Source: Typha latifolia (lineage: Eukaryota > Streptophyta > Magnoliopsida > Poales > Typhaceae). From it: 64,000 bases of DNA. A program made the position numbers and the translations under genes. Positions 12,010 to 24,000 of the stretch are shown here, in pieces (the first letter of the stretch is position 1; each line of letters opens with the position of its first letter). The notes under the pieces are model-generated. The model saw only the letters and a program-made list of their open reading frames with translations, made no database searches and was not told the origin of the DNA. Where the stretch lies: assembly GCA_019914945.1 (NCBI GenBank), contig CM034102.1, positions 10,095,501 through 10,159,500 on the forward strand. The letters run 5' to 3'.

Positions 12010-15000
12010 CTGGAGTTCACAAAAGAACCAACGAATAATTTTAGAAGCCATTTTCATGCTTAAAATATCAATACTTTCGAAGAATAGTCACTCAAAATCC
12101 CTAGCAACTTATAATCAGAGAGGGAGAAAAACAAGTTTGCTGAGTGAAAAGAAAACGAAATGAACAGATAGTTCAGTTACTTAAACTAAAGGATAAAAAA
12201 AAAATTGCCAAATGACTAAATAATTCTTGCCCTGTAATTCATGTAAAACAAAATTGTCACTACTAATATATATCTGCTCATCGTACATTTATACTTGCAT
12301 ATATTGACTGCTGTAGCTATCATTTTTATTGTTCCAGTACCCCATATCTTTATGTTGGACAAAATGCATTCCCATAAAAGATCGTGGTAGCTATCTAGAA
12401 TTGTGTTCTAACTACTAATAAATTTCTGTTTCATTCTTGATTAGGCCTAAGAAGTCATGCCATTGTAAAATCAACATTTTATCTGAAAATCCAAGTGCTT
12501 CACTCACAAAATGCAATAAGAGGATGACCACTTGGGTAGTCAGGTATGTTCGACTATATCCAGTGTTCTCAAAAATTGTCAAGGAAGCCACTTAGCAAGC
12601 CAAATTTGGAGAAAATCCTAATGCATGGGGATGACCGTGGTGACCACCATGGTGCCCATCTAGAAGTTAGCCAGGTCCTCAAGGTGATTTGAGTCTAGGT
12701 GCTCGCATAGGAGGTCAGTCAGGTGTTGGCTGCCGGTAATTAGGCTGTTTTCAAATATGTCAAAAGCTTTAATAAAGGTATAAGGCATAAAGTATTATTC
12801 CCACTTTGGTCCCGAACCTACCTACCATTCAACTTGTAAGAGGTTCCTAATTCCTAATAAATGAGTGTTTTCGCCATCATTTCTATTCTTCTAATCCTAC
12901 AACCCTCTTTCTTTGTTTTTAAGGATTAGCAATGATGACCATTACTGAGAAGAGTAACAACCAGAAGGCTGCTGCCATAACTCTTTAAAATTACTATTAC
13001 AACAGCAACAACAACAATTGCCTCTATCCAAGGAGAAACAACTTTTCTTATGGATACCTATAACTATTTTGATATTTTGCAGCTTTTGTGCCATATGACT
13101 GTGCACCTCATCCACCTAACGTCTAAACACTAGGCACCTCATCCAGCTACTGCCTAAAGTTTCTTAAAACATTGACTATATCCATGCTCAAATGTGAAAA
13201 CCATCAAAAATCTGTCTGGTTTTCTAACAAAACGCTCAAATGTGAAAACCATCAAAAATCTGTCTGGTTTTCTAAAAAAACCACTCGATGAAACTCCACA
13301 ACCTGAGCCAACCAGTCTGTCACTTATCATGAAAAAATGTTCAATCATCTTCGATTACTTTTCCAGTTTCCACATAGTTGAAAGGGAAATTTCTTCCAAG
13401 GGCAATCATATTCACATCAACTTCATGCTAACAAACATGTTGCACATGCAAAATAATTGTGGGTACTTTTTAGGGATAATTACCTTTTCATTTGTTGAAT
13501 TATTACTAGTTTCCACAATGACCCTCTAAACTATATTTTGGTATATAATGTTCCCATGAACTATCAAAAATACCTTAACCCCTTGACACCATAGACAGAA
13601 TTAGTGCATTGTATAAATTACCCCTCCACTTATAGCGCAAGAATTATTAAATGTCTGAGGTTAGCATAAAATACTTTTTGTTCGACATTCCTTCATTGCA
13701 TTCTGTCGCCTCCACATCTTCTCCCACCTCCTAGACCGCACATGAGAAGCTCACCTCCATTGCCTACTTCCAGTGCCACCATGTCTCCTCCGTCGACACC
13801 GTGGCCATTCGCGCCATCTCCTCGGCCAACACCATGTACATCCGCTCCCAACACATGTAAACATTATCTTTCATTTCCCCTTGCTCTTTCGCAGCAGCCC
13901 TCCTCCTGTGAATGCTTGGAAGATCTAGTGTTGGGTTGGGTTTCTCTATTTAGAGATACTCAAAGTTATATGATACACTTAGTTAGAATCTTTTTTTATT
14001 GCATTAGGTATTTATTTTCATTAAAATAAAATTCATGTAGGTCGCGTTCGAACGCAGGAGGGGTCGCGTTTCGTTGCCATTGCGAATGCCTGCATCAGGT
14101 TCGCAAATACAGAGAACGCATATTGTGCGTTCGAACACGGTCGGGCGAGTTTGAATGCCCAAGTTCGAATGCCTGCATCGCGTTCGCACATACAAAGAAT
14201 GTCTTTTAGTGCATTCGAATGCGATCGGGCGCGTTCAAATGCGATCAATGGGAAAGTTCTAGAATTATGGTTTCATATTGTTTTAGGACTTGTTAGCTAG
14301 CCTCTATATATATGTGGATGGCAGCCAACTTCATAATGCTATTGAATTATTGATTTCTTGCCTCCTATCTTCTCTCTAGACTTCTCCATCCTCCCTCTAC
14401 AACATCCTTCCACCTCTATAGTTGGTAAGGTTTCTCCTAATTTCTAATCTCCTCGGACTGTCGAGCCACCCCTCTTCTTTGGGATCTCGACCATTTCGTT
14501 CCCTTCGTCTACTTCCCTTAATCACATCCACCATCCACCTTCACCTCCATATCCATCCATAACCCTAACATCCACTCCACCCGTCACCACCACCATCACT
14601 CACGTTATTCCGTGTTTTCGTCCCTGCTATAGTAGAATCTACGAATGACATAAATATGAAAGTTGTAGATTAGGAAGTTACGTATCTAATCCAATTTGTT
14701 TTGTAATTTTCTGACTACCGGAGAATATTTGACAAATATTTTCCCACGGTTGCGCGGACTGATTCCTGTAATACATCCAAATCTTGAAGGAATCGTTGCA
14801 TAGCCTATCTTTGGTTCCAAATCTTATCAATTGGTATCAGAGCCTATCAAAGTGGTATCAGAGCTTAACAATTGGTATCAGAGCCTAACAATTTGGTATC
14901 AGAGCTTATCAAATTAGTATTAGAGCCTATCAATTGGTATCAGAACTTATCAAATTGGTATCAGAGCTTATCAAAATGCAACTTCGAGATGATTTAAATT

Positions 15001-18000
15001 ATATACATCTTTGGTATTTGCTTATTTGGGTTCGAGGATTGCTTTTCTTGTAGCAAAGAGAGCAATTTTTATGCTCTAGAGATTTTTAACTGCACTCATT
15101 TGGATCATATTTCGGTAAAGAACATAGCTATTGGAATGTGGTTCCAAGTTGGTTTTTTTGACATTGAGATCTTTTGAAAGAGAGGAGAAGATATAGGTCA
15201 TGGAGTTTTGGCCATGGCCTTATTACTTCCCACCGAAGACAAATTTGTTCCAATTTGCTCCAATTCTTCCCTACCACCACCACCACCAACTTCATCAAGC
15301 TCTTCACCATCCTTTTTCAACACAATGTGGTCCCTGTCCAATCCAAAACTTCCATCACACAGCATTATTCATCACCTCTGAAAGTAAGCTCATCACTAAG
15401 AAAGCTGGTATTAGAAACGAAGCCCTCCTACTCTCCTTCCGCTTGCTTCATGGCAATGCACAAATTTCAGGAAACGCCCCCCAATGAGTCTTAGAACTTC
15501 ATGGCAGTAGCTGAGAAATGGCAGTCAGACCACTGTTTTGGTCATACAGATTGTAAGAGAGAGTTTGGATCTTGGAATTTGAAGTTGGGATCTTGCAATA
15601 GATATAGGTGGGATTTGAATTTGAGACCCTTAGTTCTCCTTTTCCGGCTACATGGCTTGATTAGGGAGAAGAGGACAAACGCAAGAAGGGCGTTCATTGA
15701 TAGAGGAAGGTGCACTTCTTGCGAGTGGACTGGGAGGTGCGGTAAAAGTATTTTGGCTATTGTCATTTTCTCTTAAGCATCACATGACTTGCACATACAT
15801 ATGAGAGTATTTTCGTCATATTTTTATCACGTGATTATCACATGATAATTTATGAAAAAAATAAATAACAAAACCCTAACAAAATGGATCAAGTAAGGTA
15901 TTTTTAATAGTTCAAGAAGTTATTATGTACCAAAAAATAGTTCAGGAGTCATTGTGAAAAATAATGATAATTTAGCAATTAAAAACATAATTATTTGTAC
16001 TTTTTATTCTTACCTAGGGCATAATAGCATTTAAGATTCCTACTAGGGGAAACTAATTTAATAATACAAGGCTATATTAATAGTTAATAATTAATGTATA
16101 ATCATAATATTAGACTATCATAAAAGGAAAACTGAATCCTATCAGTTTTATTATCTCTAGTTTATTCAGTCAGTAAGATCTTCTAAGACAGGTAGGAAAA
16201 ACAAATTGGTTGTCATTCCCGATGAGTTTTACTACATATGTACACAGTTAACTTTTAATTTGTGACGAATGTGTTGAACATTGTTAATTGACTTTACTGG
16301 TTTGGATCATTTGTCCTATCATCCATCTAATCAACTACCTTGTAGACTTCTACAACATAACTCTTTCCTCCATCCTTGTAAGTGGAAAGTATTATTCTGA
16401 TATCTGACCAACCAGATTCCTGTCCAGAAATTACTTTTATGTTCATGAATGTCAGTGGAAAGTTATGGATTAGAACCTGAAATTTAATATGAAGTTCCTT
16501 TTTATTCAATGCATTTGTAGTGTCTCACGCTCCATAGTTCATCTCCATGATATCACACTGTTTGCTAGAACTTCTAAATAGATCCTACTAAAATTACAAA
16601 CAAGCAGTAAACCCAAGAAAATATAGAACTCAAAGGTAAGAGGAAAGTTTGAATATCTTATTCTTAGGTAAAAGAACTAATTTCTTGCTCTAATTTCTTA
16701 TCTTCCAGTGGCAACCTTTTTATTTAAATCTGTAGGACTTGTATAGGAAAACAGATGTTTTTACTGCAAATCACTAGTTCCATATCTGATCCACTATTAT
16801 GATGTAAATAATGAACAAGGACCACTCTAGAGGCCCTAAATGTAAGGATGGAGCTGCAACTACCTACCAAAGTTTCAATTGGAAATTGCATGATAGTCTA
16901 TAGTTTATAGTCGCCTTCTTCATTGGCAGTCCCTTCAAGATGCAAAAAGGCCAACTTACAAAGCAATGAAAATCTGTAGACCTATGCAAGGAATGCTGTG
17001 TAGTCTTGTGTTAGGCAAGTAAAATTGGAAGGAAAAAAAATTCTAATCAACTTTCCCAGAAATCTTAAAATTATAAGGTGCTTAAGTGAAGATAGTAGGA
17101 AGCTAGATCATGTAGTGTGACATTTTATGTCAAATTCATTGAAATTTAGTATGACATTTTAGGTCACATCGGAAAGCATTGAATTTTGCCATTTTCTTTA
17201 CCCAAAATGTGAAATTAAGGCACTTAACAACCATGGTCTGTGCACCTGACAATCCATTTTGGCACATCTCATGTCACATTGAAGTAATCACTAGGCAGAC
17301 ATTCAATACTATAAACTGTAAAGGATGTTTCTCATTTTAGCTAATGAGACAGAAATGGAGTTCATGTTCAGAAAAAAAGTGTTATCAAGAATTAACTACA
17401 ACACTCACCCATTCCAAATCAGGATAAGGTATCTGCCGAGTTAGCATCTCCAGAACTGTGCATCCTAAGCTCCATATATCAGCTGCAGGCCCATATGTGC
17501 TTTTAGGATTAATAACCTGAAAATTATTGTCACAGTAAAAGTTGTGTTAGTGCTGAATATCAAAAGGACATTCATGATTCATCTACAGTGAGCAATACAA
17601 TACATATATATGATATTCCATTGCCTTTTTAACTGACACCACAAAACAGCAATTAGAAGAGCAGAAATATTTCATTCCTTTCCGAATGCAATAAATGAAA
17701 ACTAAATAATTCGAATACTAACCTATACAGGTTCAAGATTACATATCAGAAAAAATGAACCTAGATGTCAACGAATTTCATAGTTAAAAGATTTAAAGTG
17801 GGAAAGAAGTGGCCTACAATTTGAAATCATTTGTAATATGCTTAATAATAGGATAGCATGTTGCTTATATTCATTTGTTGAGTTCAAAATAGTATTAGTT
17901 TCTTCTCAGCATAGTAAGATATATAATGGAAACAAATATGCTCTACACCTCAATTCAAATCATCCAATCAGCAGGTATGCTGCATAGCAGATACTGAAGT

Positions 18001-21000
18001 TAGTGCTTAGATGTTGATATTCATTCCAATATCCAGTTTCTGAAATAATCCCTAATTGGAAGAGACATATACATCTTTCTAAATAAGGGAGTTCATTAGA
18101 TAAACCTTCTTTATTGAAGAACAATGGCCAAATATATGGCCACAAAATACGAAATTCTGAAGTTGACAATCATATAAAATCTAAATTAAAGACTACTTAG
18201 TTCTAGATATCAATCTACATCACAATCAAATAGTAATCTTGACTTGGAGCTAGGCACTTCCAGCCTAGTTCTTTCCTCCACGCTCTCAAACCTAACAAAC
18301 CCTAATCCCATCAGGCCACCACCCTTCCAAAATGCCTGTGCAGTGTGCCCTCAGCCTTCTTTCCAATTTTCCTATTTATCTAATAGCATAATACTCCATA
18401 CTTTATACTCTACAGAAGCCCTTCCAACTGAGATAAAGATATGATTATACAAACAAACCAGCTGTAACACCTTATTAACATGAACTAAAAGAGCTAAAAG
18501 ATTATCAAATATCAAAACTAACCTAAACTAAATGCTAGTATGATTTTCTAGAGCTACAAGGAGAAATACCAGTAATTCATAATACGGCTTGTCAAGAAAT
18601 GCTTCTAGCTTGTTTTTTGCACTACTAGAAGGTGAGATCAGGGAATATTTTTCATCTTCAAAAATATACTCGGCACACAACTTTCAGTACATATACTTGA
18701 TAGAGCATATTTTTATATGTGCGCTTCGACAATAAAGATATGTTCATCCTTCAGTCTTCTTCTAAAAGAGCATTCTTAATGTAAATATGTTTTATAAAGA
18801 GAAGGTCAACTTACGGGCATTCAAAAGTACTGATTAATGAGTGCCATCAGCAAATATTCGTTACAGAAAACTCTTTATAGCAAATAATTGATATCATGGT
18901 AATGCATCATTGCATTGTCTTTCATATCTATTTGGCATGACTGACAATAAAAATATGCAAAAAGTTACAATTTGTACATCCAGAAATAATAATCATCAGC
19001 CAAGTTTACCTCAGGTGCCATCCAATAAACACTTCCTCTGCATGACTTCAGCCCATTTAACTTGGTCATCTGTATCATGAAATTGTCAGCATAAGCCAAC
19101 TAACTAAAGCACATGATTGTAGTATATGTGTATAACATGAAAATAATTCACAAAGAAACTAACCTCCTTAGCTAATCCAAAATCTGCAAGTTTCACAGAT
19201 CCATTTACATGAACCAGTATATTGGCGCATTTAATATCTCTGTAAAAGAAAGAAAGAGTTTTGTTATAGAATTTATTATGAAGATAACATAAATTACAAA
19301 CTTAGGAGTTATTGAAAGTCTGAAATTAATGAACCTCGAGATATGAGGTGACAAAGCATTCGTAACACAAATTGAGTTTTCCATGTACTATTTGAACTTG
19401 TATATGTTCTGTATGGTTCCATGAAATTTCCATGCATACAGTATATGGGATTAGCGCATACATAATGACTTTCAACATTGTCATCATGGCCAAGAAATTC
19501 TAGAAAAAACTTCAAAGTTGTGGATCACAATATTGTACATATAGCCATCATGATTATACACCTAAAGCTCTAAATATTTCTGATTAAGACAAATCTTTAT
19601 GTCACTTGCAATGAGGTTTTGTTGGCAGGCATCTGCTAGGGACTACATAATATCTTTTGGCATTCTGTGTTTCTCTTTGAATAAAAAAAACATATTATGC
19701 TAAGACGAGAAACAACAAAATACATGTTTCCACCTAGAAGCTGAAAGCTTTGGACTAGTAGAAGAATTATCATCTTTCCCACATAAAATGAAATCTATAG
19801 CTATTATAGTACATGAATGTACAAAGTTGTGAGAATCAATATTGCAAAAAGTGCCCTGAATGGCCACCCCACCACATAGCGTATAAGCGGTATGTGGGCA
19901 AATATGCTTTGATGCCTATGTGAATAAATTAAAAAAATACTATATCGTAACTATAGGTACATTTTGGTTAGTAAAAAATTAATATATGTATAAATGTACT
20001 GAATAATATGTGTAGAACAATATTATATACCACAAATAACATTTGCTAGCATCGTATTTTTATTAAATTATATAGAACAATAACCCACGCCTACTAGCCC
20101 GATCCATCTAAACTGCCAAGTGGCCGCCTAAAACTCTCAAATGGCTGCCTAAAATCACCAAAAGCCGCATATGTGATCCAATTCACAAAAATATATATGT
20201 GACTGCCAAAAATCGCATACGCAGTTAAACTGCCTTGCTAGGCCACATATGACCTATAAGAGACAATCCATAGGACACCAATGCCAAGGTGGCCATCAAA
20301 ACCGCCTTTCGAAATACTGACGAGAACTTTTCAAAAGAGTACTCCTGCACTACACATCCACCAAAAGATCATCACTAATTATATCCCAATGTCTATGGAT
20401 CTGAGTTTCAGCTGATTCTAATCTAGATCAGCTGAAATTGATATGCCATCCTCATCCTGATCTAAGCACTAAAACAGCTGAAACCCGCTACTAAGTAACT
20501 GGGTGGGTCAATAATTTTCAGACGAATCCGACCCAGAATGGCTAGATGTGACAAGTATTTATCCAATGATCTTGACCTTAATTACCGGCACGGTGAGTTG
20601 TTTTTCAAATTTTTTACTCTACTATGTAATTTTTGTGTTCTTTTTTGTTTTTCCTATCCCCTCTCTCTCCCTCCTCGCTGCTACAGAAACCAACAAGGAG
20701 GGAGAGAGAGATGCTTTAGCAGTAATTTGTATTTTTCAATTTTCACTCAACATGTGAGTAATTTATTTTTTTACCTTTTTTGTTTTTTTTCTGATTTTTA
20801 GAATTTCTCCTGCATATGTAATTAAAAATAGTCCAATATTGAAACTCAGATATGTCCAATATGTATCGGTTCACAGGATGGCCGATCCTAATCCCAAGAC
20901 CGATCCTAGTCACAAGACTGATACTTAGAACATTGCCAAGGATGATATAGATATAATCATCGATGCTTGATATCACAATAATTAAATACAACACCGTAAT

Positions 21001-24000
21001 TTGAACAAAGAAATAAATAAAAAGGCAATATGAAACAAGAATTTGCATCACCTGTGAACCACATTTCGATCATGAAGATATATCAATCCATTCAGAATCT
21101 GTCTGGTGTATGCTGAGACTTGTGTGTCTTGAAGACGATACTTATGGTACAGAGATGCTAGGGAACCATGTGTAACAAGCTCAAGGAAGATGAGAAGTTT
21201 GGTCTCTTCCTGCAATCCAAAGATTAATACAGGAGATGGCTTAAAGATGCAACAATATAATAAAAAATAATAATAAACTTTTAAAAAAGCAATGTGAAGC
21301 CTTTAATTAACTTAAAGAATAAAATAAAAGGAGTGTTACTGATCTGAACTAAACTTTGTTTTGGATTTGAGATAAACATGATTACCAGATGGATCAAAAG
21401 TTAAGCTTAATGAGATGAAATTGCAATGTACCTTGTAGGTTCCATAATATTGTACTATATTTTCATGCTCAAACTGGCTTAAGAGCGTGATCTCCTGAAA
21501 GGGTATGATGTTACAGGTCAGAACTGTGCACACCTCACAGAACACAAATAGAAAAATCATTCACTGAAATTCAGATATTAAGTAGACTATCTAAAACAAG
21601 GAAGAGAAGGCAAAAACTCCTGTATGCCATTTATAATCCATCAGAAAGAACTCACTTGCTCAAGTTGGATAATACATTGTTGAGCATTGCTTCCTTGGTC
21701 AAGCAAGGATACTTCTTTAATAGCAAAGAATACACCTTCACTGCAAAAACAAGAAACATAAGATAGAGAACAAACAAAGCTATATATATAGTATCATTTG
21801 CCAATTTTACACCTATACAGTAAAGAACAAGAGCAGAAACCCTTAAGAAGAAGTTGGATCAAGGAGAAACCACATTTCCAATGTTAAGCAGGTGCATGTA
21901 TGTTCTAGACAGTAAACTAATGGAAAGAGAATATCATGACGGGTAACTCGGCTATTGGGACTATATGAAAAGCCTAGGGTGATAAAAAAAAAGGTTAATG
22001 ATTTATTTGGCATTCCTTTTATCTAGTGAGAATTAACCTAGTAAATGAGCTAATTTTCATTTGTCTAGCAGACAAGACGAGGATATTATTTTGACCAAGG
22101 TTCCCAATATCAGGATCGGGATCGGTATCGGTCGTCCGGAAAAATAATACTTATCGACAGTATCGACCGTGTTGGCTACTCATATCAGATCTGACTATTT
22201 TTTAATTACGTAAAATTTTAAATATTATTTTAAAATGCAGAAAAATTTCTAAAAATTTAGAGAAAATGAGAGGAAAATAAGAAAATAAAAATTACTCACA
22301 TTAAAAAATGTATTAACTTAAAATTCAAAATTTTGATAAATATCAAACTCTCTCTCTCCCTTCCCCCCTCTCAAAATTCAAAACTTACTCAAAAATTACT
22401 CACATATACTAGATTCTCATTCTTCCCCCCTCTCTCTCTCCCTTCCTATTCTCTCTCAGGCTCTCATTAACTAGTGCTACTGCTTCACTACAGCAGCAAT
22501 AGTAGAGATCATTGAATCTACTCAGTGTAAGAAGAGAAAGAGAGAAGGAATGAGAGGAATTAAAAACTGAAAAAAATAATAACAAAACTCATCCGAGGTG
22601 GTCGGATCTTCGTTGGAGAATGTCACCAGAGATCGAGATTGCCGAAGATCTACTCAGTCACCGGTGGAAGAAGTGAGAAAGAAGAGAAAAAGAGAGAGAA
22701 AAGAGAAAGAAAGGCGCGTGGAGGGGTGGGGTCCAGGTTGGATCCCACCCGTTCCCGCCAGTTTCAGACGGGATTAGTCCGAAACGGATCGGGTATCAAC
22801 CTAAACGACCGATACCTAGGGCTGATCCCGATCCGTTTCAATCGATCCCACTCGAGATCGACCGAAACTGGGAACTATGATTTTGATATTAAAGTTATAA
22901 CTGAGGAGTCATTCTATGTTATGGACAGAAAGTTTGCTTCCTGATCTAGATCGATTGCAAAAAATTAGCCCGCACAGTCGGAGGAGAATAATCACCAGAT
23001 ATTCTACCATAGACGAAAAATTATGAAATCAGGAGTGGTCGATTCATAATTTCCTGATCTACGTTTTTAATATTTATACCCCTTGCAGATTCTGACTGCA
23101 ACTGGAACGAAAATACGTAAAGATGGGAGTGATGGTGGAAGTGGCGGATGACGGTGATGATAATGTGATGGATGATAATGGCGATGGGGCGGATGGATCC
23201 CACCCGTTCCCGCCGAGCTCATTTTCAGTTCAGTACCTTACTGTTTGAAGTACTCTTGCCAAAAGTGACTCATGAAGATCGCATCATGGTCTAAAACTAT
23301 TGACAATGGCATTCCATGCAACCGAGCTATTTCCTTCACAAAAATTTCTACTACCTTCCTTGTAGTGTACGGGTGTGCTAGAGCTGAAAAGTGCGCACTC
23401 TTCATCAACAAGTCAACCACCACCATTATCACTGTATGTCCTCTAACTTGGGGCAATCCTTCAATGAAGTCCATCGTCACATCTTCCCAAATTTGCTCTG
23501 GAATGGGTAGAAATTATAGCAACCTCGTCGGTTTGGTCGAGTCCGCCTTAGCGCGTTGACAGATTTCACATGCTTAAACATATGAGAACACTTCCTTTCT
23601 CACCCCTGTTCATCCACAATTTTGTGTCAACCTCTTATAGGTTCTAAAGGTTCCCTCATGCCCCGCCATAGGAGTATCGTGGAAGTGGTGAATCAAAGTC
23701 ACCCATAGTTTGGGTTTGGCCAGTACTCGTACTCGCCCCCAGTCTAGTAGTAGACCATCTTTCACTTCTAACCTGGGATAGCTAGATGGTTCTTCCTCTA
23801 CCTTCTTCATGAGCTCTCTTATCTCTGGATCTTCCACATATGCAACTCTAATTTCTGAAAGGAAGGGAAAGACCGAAATAGAAATCATGGCTAGGTTGGC
23901 CGATTCGGGTTGCCGCGATAGTGCATTGGCGACCTAATTTTTAGTTTCCTTCTTGTACACCAATTCGTAGTCGTAGCTCAAGAACTTGTCGGAGTGTGAA

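Larger units (their letters stand above)
13463..16005. mobile_element. Mutator-like element (Pack-MULE type) with 9-bp target duplication
   Basis: A perfect 9-bp direct repeat, gtacttttt, lies at 13463-13471 and 15997-16005. Between them the ends are inverted repeats of about 110-125 bp. The left (13472-13590) and the reversed right (15872-15996) share cacaatgac, tgaactat, ttttggta, ataatg and aaaaatacctta in the same order. This combination is the hallmark of Mutator-superfamily elements. No MuDR transposase was found, so it is non-autonomous. The interior holds gene-like pieces (13738-13860, perhaps 15170-15780) and a nested LTR retroelement fragment (from 13971). It lies in the last coding intron of the MAP3K gene. 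Confidence 0.85.

Noticed and set aside
14831..14976. Possible tRNA-Met gene fragments
   Set aside because: Only the 3'-end complement is present; no cloverleaf arms. They are retroelement primer-binding sites.
14830..14976. CRISPR-like array
   Set aside because: There are no unique spacers, the units are contiguous, and the genome is eukaryotic.
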